From the NCBI GenBank assembly GCA_963850095.1, contig CAWKJX010000009.1, forward strand, positions 124,001-188,000: DNA of 64,000 bases. Reading direction: 5' to 3'. Position 1 is the first letter of the stretch. Each line of letters starts with the position of its first letter. The position numbers and the translations under genes were made by a program. This DNA is from Bog-473 sp963850095. GTDB lineage: Bacteria; Actinomycetota; Acidimicrobiia; Acidimicrobiales; RAAP-2. Under the pieces are notes generated by a model. It worked only from the letters and a program-made list of their open reading frames with translations, did no database searches and was not told where the DNA came from. Shown one piece after another: positions 34,153 to 42,733 of this stretch.

Positions 34153-35648
34153 CGTCGTCCGGCGGAGCGGACCCTTCCGCCTCCCTCGCGCTGCGCTCGG
34201 CCCGGGGCCGCTGGGTCCTGACCGCCACCGTGCTCGGCTCGGGCATCGCCTTCCTCGATGCGACCGTGGTGGGCATCGCGCTCCCCTCCATCGACCGCTC
34301 CTTCGGCGGTGGCGTCGGCACGCTGCAGTGGGTCGTCACTGGCTACTCGCTGACCCTGGCTGCCTTCCTCCTGCTCGGGGGGGCGCTGGGCGATCGCTAC
34401 GGGCGGCGGCGCATCTTCTCCATCGGGGTGGCCTGGTTCGCCCTGGCCTCCGCCTGCTGCGGTCTGGCCCCGAGCGCCGGGCTGCTCATCGGCGCCCGTA
34501 TCGTGCAGGGAGTCGGCGGCGCTCTCCTCACCCCGGGCAGCCTGGCCATCCTCCAGGCGAGCTTCCGCCCCGACGATCGCTCGCGCGCCATCGGCTCCTG
34601 GTCGGGCCTGGGCGGCGTCGCCTCGGCCGCCGGCCCCCTCGTCGGTGGTTGGCTGTTGGCGATCGGGTCGTGGCGCTGGGTCTTCTTCATCAACGTGCCC
34701 CTCGCCGTCGTCGTGCTGGTCATCACGGCGCGCCACGTACCCGAGACGAGCGATCCCACCAGCACCGGGCGCATCGACATACCCGGGGCGACGCTGGCCG
34801 TCGTCTGCCTGGCCGGCCTCACCTACGGCCTCATCGAGGGGCCGACCCACGGCTGGACCAGCGCGGGCGTTCTGACCTCGCTCGTCGTGGCCGCGTTCGC
34901 GGCCCCCGTCTTCCTGGTCGTCGAGCACCGCAGCGCCCATCCCATGCTGCCGCTCGGGTTGTTCCGCTCCCGCCAATTCAGCGGCGCCAACGCGGTGACC
35001 TTCGTCGTGTACGGAGCCCTCGGTGGCGCCCTCTTCCTGCTCCCGGTCGAGTTGCAGCTGGTGGCGGGTTACAGCCCGCTGAGCTCCGGGCTGGCCCTGC
35101 TTCCCATCACGCTGATCATGTTGGCGTTCTCGGCCCGTTCCGGACAGCTGTCCGCCCGCATCGGCCCCCGGCTGCAGATGTCGGTCGGTCCTGTCCTGGT
35201 CGGGGCCGGCCTGGCGCTGCTGGCCCGAGCCACCACCCCGGGCAGCTACTGGGTCCAGGTCTTCCCGGCCGTTCTGCTCTTCGGCGCCGGGCTCGCCGTC
35301 ACCGTGGCCCCCCTCACCTCCACCGCCATGGGAGCCGTGGCCGTCGAGCACTCGGGAGTGGCTTCCGCCGTCAACAACACCGTGTCGCGCGCCGCCGGGC
35401 TCATCTTCGTGGCCGTGCTCCCGCTGCTGGCCGGCCTCACCGGCGCGGCGGCGTTGCACCCGTCCGAGCTGGCCGCAGGTTTCCGCACCGCCGTGTTCAT
35501 TTCGGGCGCCATCTGTGCCGGCGGCGGGCTGCTGGCCGTCATGACCATCCGCAACCCGAGCCGCGCCCCGACCCCGGTGCCGCGCGAATACTGCTGCGGC
35601 GTCGCCGGCCCGCCACTGCGCCCAGCGCCGGCGGCCGCCTCGCGCTGA
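34149..35648 (+). CDS. MFS transporter, DHA2 type
   Basis: A 499-residue transporter with about 14 spans. Motif A is LGGALGDRYGRRRIF (res ~76-90), and the helix-1 start GSGIAFLDATVVGIALPSI matches DHA2 antiporters. RIVQGVGGALLTPGSLAIL is the span-4 motif B region, and SGLGGVASAAGPLVGGWL the motif C. The GTG at 34149 overlaps the stop of the PASTA lipoprotein (GTGA). A Pro/Arg-rich tail follows the last span. The family exports drugs or metabolites by proton exchange; the partner lipoprotein may link it to the cell wall. Confidence 0.88.
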   Translation: MTSSGGADPSASLALRSARGRWVLTATVLGSGIAFLDATVVGIALPSIDRSFGGGVGTLQWVVTGYSLTLAAFLLLGGALGDRYGRRRIFSIGVAWFALASACCGLAPSAGLLIGARIVQGVGGALLTPGSLAILQASFRPDDRSRAIGSWSGLGGVASAAGPLVGGWLLAIGSWRWVFFINVPLAVVVLVITARHVPETSDPTSTGRIDIPGATLAVVCLAGLTYGLIEGPTHGWTSAGVLTSLVVAAFAAPVFLVVEHRSAHPMLPLGLFRSRQFSGANAVTFVVYGALGGALFLLPVELQLVAGYSPLSSGLALLPITLIMLAFSARSGQLSARIGPRLQMSVGPVLVGAGLALLARATTPGSYWVQVFPAVLLFGAGLAVTVAPLTSTAMGAVAVEHSGVASAVNNTVSRAAGLIFVAVLPLLAGLTGAAALHPSELAAGFRTAVFISGAICAGGGLLAVMTIRNPSRAPTPVPREYCCGVAGPPLRPAPAAASR

Positions 35649-35692
35649 GCGCCCAACGTGCGGCCGGCCGGCGGGTCGGCAAAGGTAGGTCC

Positions 35693-36900
35693 GTGCCGCC
35701 CCGCACCGCCCGCACCGCTGCCGCGCCGCCGGCCGTCTTCGCGCCGGCCACCCTGGGCCCGCTCACGCTGCGCAACCGCATCATCAAGGCGGCCACCTTC
35801 GAGGGCGTGATGCCGGGTGGCGCCGTCAGCGACGCGCTGATCGACTTCCACCGCCGCGTGGCTGCCGGCGGCGCCGCCCTCTCCACCGTGGCCTACCTGG
35901 CCGTGTCGCCCGAAGGGCGCACGGACCGCCACTGCCTGCTGCTGAACCAGGCCAACCTGCCCGGCCTGCGGCGCTTGACCGACGCCATCCACGCGGAGGG
36001 TGCGGCGGCGGCGGCCCAGATCGGCCACGCCGGGCCGGTGGCCAACACGCGCTCCAACGGCGCCCCCGCCCTGTCCCCCTCGGGTGGCCTTACCCCCATG
36101 GGCTCGCGCCTGCGCGCCGTCGACGCCGCCGGCATCGAACGCATCACCGACGACTACCGCCGCGCCGCCGCGCTGGCTGTCGAGGCGGGCTTCGACAGCG
36201 TGGAGATCCACGTCGGCCACAACTATCTCCTGAGCGCCTTCCTCAGCCCCAAGCTCAACCGGCGCGACGACCAGTTCGGCGGATCGGTCGAGAACCGGGC
36301 GCGCTTCCCCGCGCCGTCCTGCGCACGGTGCGCGACGCCGTCGGCCCGAACACGGCGGTCACGGCCAAGCTCAACATGGCCGACGGCGTCGACGGCGGGT
36401 TGTGGGTCGACGAGAGCGTCGAGGTGGCCTCTCTCTTCGAGGAGGACGGCGCGCTGCATGCGCTCGAGCTCACGGGAGGCAGCTCGCTGGCCAACCCGAT
36501 GTACCTCTTCCGCGGCGACGCGCCGCTGCAGGAGTTCGCCGCCACCCTGCCGGCGGCGGTGCGCATCGGCTTCCGGTTCGCCGGCCGCCGCTTCCTCAAG
36601 TCCTACCCCTACGAGGAGGCCTTCTTCCTCCCGTTCGCCCGCCAGTTCAAGGCTGCGCTGTCCACTCCCCTCATCCTTCTCGGCGGCATCTCCGAACTGG
36701 CCACCATTGAGGCGGCGCTGGCCGAGGGGTTCGCCTTCGTCGCCATGGCCCGCGCCCTGCTGCGCGAGCCCGACCTGCCCAACCGGATGCAGGCCGGCAC
36801 GGCCACCACGTCGCTCTGCATCCACTGCAACAAGTGCATGCCGACGATCTACTCGGGCACCCGCTGTGTCCTGGTGCCCGACCGCCCCGTTTCCGCCTAG
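35693..36900 (+). CDS. NADH:flavin oxidoreductase (Old Yellow Enzyme family), frameshifted
   Basis: A flavoprotein of about 402 residues after repair of one break. The barrel start is FAPATLGPLTLRNRIIKAATFE, then AQIGHAGP, the substrate-side VEIHVGHNYLLSAFLSPKLN (His pair region) and RRDDQFGGSVENRARF, all standard for the family. At about 36305-36315 one missing base breaks the frame; the second part begins RAVLRTVRDAVG and carries LGGISELATIEAALAEGFAFVAMARALLREPDL, the FMN phosphate site. CIHCNKCMPTIYSGTRC at the end resembles the Fe-S cluster motif of the two-domain enzymes, yet the NADH domain is absent. The GTG at 35693 has AAAGGT upstream. Confidence 0.82.
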
Positions 36901-36920
36901 GCCTTTGCGGAAGGCTTTCC
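36901..36920. terminator. Short hairpin between convergent genes
   Basis: GCCTT and AAGGC with a five-base loop (36901-36915) are followed by TTTCC. It lies exactly between the converging flavoprotein gene (ends 36900) and amidase gene (ends 36920) and is likely to serve one or both. Confidence 0.45.
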
Positions 36921-38350
36921 TAGGCCGACACCGCCGGCCGCCGGTCGGCCCACGGCGCCGCCTCCTCGAGCTGGCCGGCCAGCGACAGGATCGTCTCCTC
37001 GTCGCCGAACCGCCCGACGAACTGCACGCCGACGGGCAGTCCCGCCTCGTTCCAGTGCAGCGGCAGCGACAGGGCCGGCTGGCCCGTCACGTTGAACGGC
37101 GGGGTGAACGGCACGTACGCGGCGGCCCGGAAGAGGCCAGCCAACGGCTCGCCCGGAGGCGAATCGAACGTGCCCAGCGGGGCGGGCGGCTCGCCGAGCG
37201 TGGGCGTGAGCAGCACGTCGATGCCCTCGAAGTACGCCGCGATCTGACGCGTGGCCCGCTGCAGGCCCTGGACCGCGGCCAGGTACTGGGCGCTGTTGAG
37301 GGCACGACCCATGGCGATGAGCGCCCAGCTCAGCGGTTCGACCTCCTCCTCGGTGACGGCGCGCCCGAGGCGGTGTTCCCAGTCACCGATGGCCCACGCG
37401 TTGCCGGCCGCCCAGGCATTGATGAAGTCGGCCACGAAGGCGTCGCCGTCGACGGCGAGCGTCGCGCCCTGCACCTCGTGGCCCAGCGACTCGCACAGCG
37501 TTGCCGCGGCCTGCGCCGCCGCCACGCAGTCGGGGTGCACGTCGCTGCCCGTGGGTGACGCCGTCATGACGGCGATGCGGAGCTTCGGTGGGGCCGTGGC
37601 GGCCGCCGCGGCGAACGAGGCCCCGCGGCGGGGCGGCGCCCAGTAGGGATCGCCCGGCACCGGTCCGGCGGTCACGTCCAGGATGGCCGCCGAGTCGCGC
37701 ACCGAGCGGGTGACGACGTGCTCGCAGACGAGCCCGCCCATCACGTCGCCGTACTGGGGCGCCAGCGAATTGCGCCCGCGTGTGGGCTTGAGGCCGACCA
37801 GGCCGCAACACGAGGCCGGGATCCTTATGGACCCGCCGCCGTCGTTGGCGTGCGCGGCCGGCACCATGCCCGAGGCCACGGCCGCCGCCGAGCCACCCGA
37901 GGATCCCCCGGTCGAGTGCTCGGTGTTCCACGGATTGCGCGTGGCGCCGAACCGGCGTGGCTCGGCCGTGGGCAGAATCCCGAGTTCGGGCGTGTTCGTC
38001 TTGCCGCAGATGACGAAGCCGGCGTCGACGTAGCGCCGGGTCAACTCCTGCGTCGTCGTCGAACGGTAGTCACCGGCGAAATCGAGGCCCTCGGCGAACG
38101 GCGTGCCGGCCAGCTCGGCGGCGAAATCCTTCAACAGGAAGGGCACGCCGCGGAAGGGCCCATTGGGCAACTGGCCCGCTGCCTCCTGGCGCGCCCGGTC
38201 GTAGAGCTCCCAGATCACCGCATTGAGCTGCGGGTTGAGCTTCTCCATCCGCGTGATGGCCTCGCCCACCAACTCGGCCGGCGACACCTCCCCACGGCGG
38301 ACCAGCTCCGCCTGTGCCGTTGCGTCCAGCCATGCCACCTCGTCGCTCAT
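36920..38350 (-). CDS. Amidase signature family enzyme
   Basis: A 476-residue amidase. The catalytic triad is visible: Lys74 (FLLKDF), cis-Ser150 (STGGSSGGSAAAVASG) and nucleophile Ser174 (NDGGGSIRIP). The FAEGLDFAGDYRSTTTQELTRRYVDAGF segment resembles the 6-aminohexanoate-cyclic-dimer hydrolase (NylA) branch. It cleaves an amide, substrate unknown. The ATG at 38350 is preferred to an upstream in-frame start at 38368 because the family begins at about this point. It converges with the flavoprotein and is divergent from nothing; the next gene, HxlR, lies 34 bases upstream on the same strand. Confidence 0.9.
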   Translation of the reverse strand: MSDEVAWLDATAQAELVRRGEVSPAELVGEAITRMEKLNPQLNAVIWELYDRARQEAAGQLPNGPFRGVPFLLKDFAAELAGTPFAEGLDFAGDYRSTTTQELTRRYVDAGFVICGKTNTPELGILPTAEPRRFGATRNPWNTEHSTGGSSGGSAAAVASGMVPAAHANDGGGSIRIPASCCGLVGLKPTRGRNSLAPQYGDVMGGLVCEHVVTRSVRDSAAILDVTAGPVPGDPYWAPPRRGASFAAAAATAPPKLRIAVMTASPTGSDVHPDCVAAAQAAATLCESLGHEVQGATLAVDGDAFVADFINAWAAGNAWAIGDWEHRLGRAVTEEEVEPLSWALIAMGRALNSAQYLAAVQGLQRATRQIAAYFEGIDVLLTPTLGEPPAPLGTFDSPPGEPLAGLFRAAAYVPFTPPFNVTGQPALSLPLHWNEAGLPVGVQFVGRFGDEETILSLAGQLEEAAPWADRRPAVSA

Positions 38351-38384
38351 GACGGCCACGGTACCCACGCACCGGGCCGGGTGC

Positions 38385-38867
38385 TCAGGCCGGGACGGCG
38401 GCGGCCTCCTCCGCTGCTGGGCGCCGCGCCCCGGTGCGCACGGCCAGCGCTTCGGTCACCGACACGTCGGCGCCGCAGGTCGTGCAGCGGCGGCGGTCGT
38501 CGAGCTCGCCACCGCAGTCGCGGTGCTGGAGGATCATGGGTCGCTCGCCCTCGAGCCCGTAGCGGTCGCCCCACTTGAGCAGCGCCACCAGAACGGGCCA
38601 CAGATCGGCGCCCTTCTCGGTCAGCCGGTACTCGGAGCGCAGCGGTCGCTCCTGGTAGGGCCGCTTGACCAGAATGCCCTCCTCGACCAGGCGCTCCAGG
38701 CGGTTCTGGAGGATGTTGCGGGCCACGCCGAGGTCGCGCTGGAGGTCGTCGAAGCGCCGGATGCCCAAGAAGACGTCACGGATGACGAGGAGCGTCCAGC
38801 GCTCGCCCACCACCTCCAGGGTGGCGGCGACGGGGCAGTACTGGCTCGGATAGTCCCGCTTCAGCAT
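38385..38867 (-). CDS. HxlR-family transcriptional regulator with zinc-ribbon-like tail
   Basis: A regulator of about 160 residues. The winged helix shows the HxlR pattern: YCPVAATLEVVGERWTLLVIRDVFLGIRRFDDLQ and ILQNRLERLVEEGIL, then RSEYRLTEKG. An additional C-terminal stretch has CGGEL...RRRCTTCGAD, three Cys and a nearby His, like a small zinc ribbon, which occurs in a subset of HxlR proteins. The start is uncertain. The ATG at 38867 begins at the conserved core but directly abuts a GGGAGG; ATGs at 38885 and 38897 are alternatives. It is divergent from an MFS gene and probably represses it. Confidence 0.85.
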   Translation of the reverse strand: MLKRDYPSQYCPVAATLEVVGERWTLLVIRDVFLGIRRFDDLQRDLGVARNILQNRLERLVEEGILVKRPYQERPLRSEYRLTEKGADLWPVLVALLKWGDRYGLEGERPMILQHRDCGGELDDRRRCTTCGADVSVTEALAVRTGARRPAAEEAAAVPA

Positions 38868-38880
38868 CCTCCCAGCATAC

Positions 38881-38901
38881 CGCATATTTCGTTGCAATGC
38901 G
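38881..38901. promoter_or_regulatory. Inverted repeat in the HxlR/MFS divergent region
   Basis: CGCAT and ATGCG, 11 bases apart, flank TTTCGTTGCAA; GTTG is also repeated just after. It lies between the divergent hxlR-type gene and the MFS start (38938), where an HxlR dimer would be expected to bind. The repeat is short. Confidence 0.35.
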
Positions 38902-38937
38902 TTGTTTCATGAGACTTCCTCGGATAGAGTCAGTCCT

Positions 38938-40395
38938 ATGACAGAACTAACTGCGGACTCCGCGGTGGCGCGCACCCGGCCGGCCCTCACCGCCCTGATC
39001 GTTCTGACCGGGGTGTTCCTGTCTTCCCTCGACCTCTTCATCGTCAACATCGCCTTCCCCAGCATTTCGGCCACCTTCCACGGGGAGAGCCTGAGCTCGC
39101 TCTCCTGGGTGCTCAGCGCGTACACCATCGTCTTCGCGGCCGCCCTGGTCCCCGCCGGCCGCTGGGCCGACCGGGCCGGGCGCAAGAAGGCCTACCTCAT
39201 CGGCCTGGCCATCTTCACGGCCTCGTCCGCCCTCTGCGCCGTGGCTCCGTCGCTCGACTTCCTGGTGGGCGCCCGCGTGCTGCAGGCTACGGGCGGTGCG
39301 CTCATGCTGCCCACCTCGCTCGGCCTCCTCCTGCCCGCCTTCGGCCCGGAGCGCAAGGGAGCCGCCATCGGGCTCTGGTCGGCCGTGGGTGGCGCCGCCG
39401 CCGCCTTCGGCCCGCCCGTGGGTGGCTTACTGGTGCAGGCGAGCTGGCGCTGGGTCTTCCTGGTCAACCTCCCCTTCAGCCTCGTGGCGCTGGGCTTCGG
39501 CGTCCGGATGCTGCGCGAGGTGCGCGACCCGGCCGCCCACAAGGCCGACCTGGTCGGCGCGGCACTCCTGTCCGTCTCGGTGGCCAGCCTGGTGGCCGGC
39601 ATCGTCGAAGGGTCGGACTGGGGTTGGGCCAGCGCGCGCATCCTGGGCGCCTTCGCTCTCGCCCTCGTGAGCGCGACATGGCTGGTCGTGCGCTCGTTCC
39701 GCCACCCCCATCCCATCCTCGAGCCGGCGGTCATCCGACACCGCGCCGTGGCGCTGGCCGACCTCAGCTCGCTCGCCTTCTTCAGCGGCTTCGGCGCCAT
39801 GGTGCTCGGCGGCGTGCTCCTGCTGACCGGCGTGTGGCACGAGTCGGTCCTGCGCGCCGGGTTCATGATCGCCCCGGGCCCGCTGCTGGCCGGGCTGACC
39901 GCATTCCCCGGCGGCGTGCTGGGCGCCCGTTTCGGGCACCGCATCGTCGGTACGGCCGGCTCGCTGTTCTTCGCCGCCGGCGGCCTGTGGTGGATCACCC
40001 ACGTCGGCCCCACCCCGGACTGGCTGGGGGACTACCTGCCGGGCAGCCTCCTCGGCGGCTTCGGCGTCGGCCTCATGCTGCCCTCGCTCGGCGGGGCGGC
40101 GACGGCACCGCTGCCGCCCGAACGCTTCGCCACCGGCTCCGCCCTCTATGTGATGAGCCGCCAGATCGGCATCGCCCTCGGCGTGGCCGGCCTGGTGGCG
40201 ATCCTCGGCGCGGCCTCGGGGCCGGCGGCCGTCACCTCGTTCCACCACGCCTGGATCTTCATGATGGGGTGCAGCCTGCTGGCCGGCGCGGTGCTGCAGG
40301 GCATCGGCACCCGCCGCACCGAGGTGGCCGACGCATCGGCTTCGGCCGAGCCGGTCCCGGCCGCCGCGGCCTACGCGCTGTCTGCCGGCAAGTAG
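38938..40395 (+). CDS. MFS transporter, DHA2-like
   Basis: A 485-residue transporter with about 14 spans. Span 1 reads GVFLSSLDLFIVNIAFPSI, the typical DHA2 start. Motif A is AGRWADRAGRKKAYL (res ~69-83) and motif C GGAAAAFGPPVGGLL. The ATG at 38938 is the first downstream of the operator region. It is divergent from the HxlR regulator, an arrangement typical of inducible efflux. Its 3' end overlaps the end of the convergent phosphotransferase gene by 25 bases. Confidence 0.88.
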   Translation: MTELTADSAVARTRPALTALIVLTGVFLSSLDLFIVNIAFPSISATFHGESLSSLSWVLSAYTIVFAAALVPAGRWADRAGRKKAYLIGLAIFTASSALCAVAPSLDFLVGARVLQATGGALMLPTSLGLLLPAFGPERKGAAIGLWSAVGGAAAAFGPPVGGLLVQASWRWVFLVNLPFSLVALGFGVRMLREVRDPAAHKADLVGAALLSVSVASLVAGIVEGSDWGWASARILGAFALALVSATWLVVRSFRHPHPILEPAVIRHRAVALADLSSLAFFSGFGAMVLGGVLLLTGVWHESVLRAGFMIAPGPLLAGLTAFPGGVLGARFGHRIVGTAGSLFFAAGGLWWITHVGPTPDWLGDYLPGSLLGGFGVGLMLPSLGGAATAPLPPERFATGSALYVMSRQIGIALGVAGLVAILGAASGPAAVTSFHHAWIFMMGCSLLAGAVLQGIGTRRTEVADASASAEPVPAAAAYALSAGK

Positions 40396-41723
40396 GAGGG
40401 GTTCGCCACCAGGAGCTGATCACGCGCCGACGCGGCGAGGGCGGAGGCCACCTGTTCCCATCCCTCGTCGAAGTCCCCGGCCCGGATCGCCACCGCCAAG
40501 GCGCGATCGTCGACGATCCCGAGGTCACGCAGCCGGTACGCGTGCGCCGCCACGATGTCGGTGCCCAGCAGCAACTCGCGCTCGACCACCGCCAGGGCGT
40601 TGCGCGCCACCCGCGCCTCGAAGTGTGCCCCGCCCTCGCTGCGTTCCATCACGGAGGTCTCGAGATACTCCCGCACCGCCTCGACCAGCTCCGCCGCCGT
40701 AGGCCGCCCGAAGGGAGCCACCGGGTTGCCCTTGGCCACGCGCTCGGGGGTCGGGTCGCCCGGCGCCACGTCGAGGAGCGTGAAGAGATCCCACTCGCTC
40801 TCGCAGACCCGGCGGCCTATGGCGGCCAGCTCGACCGACCGGGTGGAGCCGCTCAGGTGGGCCGACGCCTGCAGCGAGCAGATGACCGCCCACTTCACCG
40901 TGGCGTGCACCTGCCACCAGTGCACCCGGTCCCGGTCCATCGCCTCGCCGCCGGCGGCCGCGTACGACGCCAGCAGCTCGCCCAGGGAGCCGAAGCCACC
41001 CACCTCCTCGCTCCCGCCGAAACGCCAGGCCGGCGCGCACAACCACCCGACGTCCTCGGCCGGGTCGCCCGCGTGGGCCAACTCCCAGTCGAGCACGCCC
41101 CGCAGGCCCTCGGGGCCGACCAGGAAGTTGCCGAGGCGGAAGTCGCCGTGCACCGTCACGCGGGGCCCGGCCGTCGGGCGGTGCCGCTCGAGCCAGCGCA
41201 CGCCGAGCTCGAGGGCGGGACGCGCCTCGCCCAACGCGTCGAGGAACGGAAGGGGGTCGCCCAGCGGGTCGGAGGTCGGGAGCCCCTCGATCTCGGCGGG
41301 GTCGATGGTGTGGATGGCGGCCAGGGCGCGGCCGGACTGGGCGGTGAGGGCGCGTCGGGCGTCGGCCCATGGCGCGTCGCGCAGAATTTTGCGCGGGATC
41401 GTCTCCCCCTCCAGGCGTTCGACCACCAACCAGTCCGCGCCGATGTCGTCGTCCATCCCCAGGGCAACGACCGCCGGCACGGGTACGCCGGCGGCCCGCG
41501 CCGCCTTTAGCAGCGCGCACTCCATGCGCACCTTGTCGCCCTGGGTCGCGCTGCCCCCACGGTCCATCTGGAGGATGAGCGGCCGGAGCACCGCACCCGG
41601 TGCCTCGAGCTCGAACGAGCTCGTCACCCGCGACGCACCTCCCGAGAGCCGGCGCAGGTCGCGGACGGTGCCGCCGAGATGCGCGCCGAGCGCCATCGCA
41701 ATCTCGTCGCTGCGTGTCGCCAT
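40371..41723 (-). CDS. Phosphotransferase (APH/ACAD10-like kinase fold)
   Basis: A 450-residue kinase-like enzyme. The phosphate-transfer motif VHGDFRLGNFLV (res ~190) and the metal-binding DWELAHAGDP (~212) are those of the APH family. Lys in the N lobe (LILQMDR/GDKVRMECALL) and the hinge WLVVERLEGETIP are present. Relatives without drug-resistance function sit in operons for fatty-acid or steroid breakdown, and the extra C-terminal ~110 residues fit that group. It lies 9 bases from the CrtC-like gene and is in one unit with it and the SDR, so a CoA- or lipid-related kinase is more plausible than antibiotic resistance. Confidence 0.85.
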   Translation of the reverse strand: MATRSDEIAMALGAHLGGTVRDLRRLSGGASRVTSSFELEAPGAVLRPLILQMDRGGSATQGDKVRMECALLKAARAAGVPVPAVVALGMDDDIGADWLVVERLEGETIPRKILRDAPWADARRALTAQSGRALAAIHTIDPAEIEGLPTSDPLGDPLPFLDALGEARPALELGVRWLERHRPTAGPRVTVHGDFRLGNFLVGPEGLRGVLDWELAHAGDPAEDVGWLCAPAWRFGGSEEVGGFGSLGELLASYAAAGGEAMDRDRVHWWQVHATVKWAVICSLQASAHLSGSTRSVELAAIGRRVCESEWDLFTLLDVAPGDPTPERVAKGNPVAPFGRPTAAELVEAVREYLETSVMERSEGGAHFEARVARNALAVVERELLLGTDIVAAHAYRLRDLGIVDDRALAVAIRAGDFDEGWEQVASALAASARDQLLVANPSYLPADSA

Positions 41724-41732
41724 GGTCTGCGC

Positions 41733-42731
41733 CTACTCGACGGCGACGACCGGCCTCCCGGCGTCGTCGAGCTGGTGCAGGTACTCGCAGATGCCGTAGC
41801 CCGTGCGCGCCACGCCGTCGGGTTCGTCGTAGGTCCACCGTGCCAGGCCCTCGTTGACCATGGTGCCGCCGGCCCGCCCGATGTCGGCCACCCGCAACAC
41901 GTCGCCGCGCAGCTGGTAGGTGCGGCCCGACTTGTCGACCACGTCGAGGTGCACCACGCGGTGCGTCACCGCGTCGTCGGCCAGCTCGGTCCTTACTTTC
42001 CACTCGGCCACCGACGAAGCCGACGTGCCGTTCCACACCCAGCCGCGGTGCAGGTCCCCGGCGTCGGTCCCGAGGCGGATGCCGCCGAAGTGCACGTCGT
42101 CACCCACGTTGATGGAGAACCAACGCCACATTTTGGGACCGCCCCAGCGGCGCGGGCCCCAGGAGCGGTCGCGGTTGCCGTGCGCGCCGCGCCACTCGTG
42201 ACGCACGCCGTCGACGGTGAGAGTGCCCGTCCACCGACCGGCCTGCTCGAGATGCCCCTTGCCCACCGTCCCGGCGGCCGCGGCCGCTTCGGCCGACTTG
42301 GGGCCGCCGCTCGGCTGGCCATCGGTGCCGATGGCCGGCGTGATGGCGTCGAAACGCACGTCCAGCGCCACCGGCACGGGGTGGGTGTCCTCCTCGCCGC
42401 GCCCGCACGGGCGGGCCTGCACGGTGCCGTCGAAGGTCAGCTGCCACGACGCCAAGGGCTCGAGCATGGTGTAGCGGACATCGCCCACCTCGAGGACGGT
42501 GTCGACCATGCTGCGCTGCTCCTTGACGAAGCGGTACTCGCCCAGCTCGCCGCCGGGGAGCCACAGCGACAGGCCGACGTCCATGGTGCCCTCGTTCGGT
42601 CGGACGCCGATGCGGGTGAAGAAGCCCGAGTCGGTCTCGGGGTCGTAGGCGTTGAAGTACCAGGACTCGCTCCAGGCGCTGTCGCCTTCGACGGGGTGGG
42701 CCAGGTCGTGTCGTGCGTCGAGGATCGGCAT
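41733..42731 (-). CDS. CrtC/DUF7064-like beta-barrel protein
   Basis: A 332-residue, beta-rich protein. Features are ESWYFNAYDPETDSGFFTRIG (res ~21), MDVGLSLWLPGGEL, EWRGAHGNRDRSWGPRRWG (~180) and MWRWFSINVGDDVHFGGIRLGT. HGxRDRSWGxR is the hallmark of hydroxyneurosporene-synthase (CrtC)-like and tocopherol-cyclase-like lipocalin pairs, known as DUF7064/7065 in actinobacteria. These occur in isoprenoid or steroid gene sets; a catalytic role is not proven. The gene sits between an SDR and the phosphotransferase with very short gaps. Confidence 0.75.
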   Translation of the reverse strand: MPILDARHDLAHPVEGDSAWSESWYFNAYDPETDSGFFTRIGVRPNEGTMDVGLSLWLPGGELGEYRFVKEQRSMVDTVLEVGDVRYTMLEPLASWQLTFDGTVQARPCGRGEEDTHPVPVALDVRFDAITPAIGTDGQPSGGPKSAEAAAAAGTVGKGHLEQAGRWTGTLTVDGVRHEWRGAHGNRDRSWGPRRWGGPKMWRWFSINVGDDVHFGGIRLGTDAGDLHRGWVWNGTSASSVAEWKVRTELADDAVTHRVVHLDVVDKSGRTYQLRGDVLRVADIGRAGGTMVNEGLARWTYDEPDGVARTGYGICEYLHQLDDAGRPVVAVE

Positions 42732-42733
42732 GG

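Noticed and set aside
34328..37558. A very long open frame on the plus strand across the MFS, flavoprotein and amidase genes
   Set aside because: Only the part from 35693 to about 36310 is a real protein; the rest is out of frame with MFS and antisense to the amidase, with Arg/Pro-rich composition typical of high-GC shadows.
40371..41723. Aminoglycoside resistance gene
   Set aside because: Kinase-fold motifs are shared with metabolic phosphotransferases; length, tail and operon context point to lipid metabolism rather than drug resistance.
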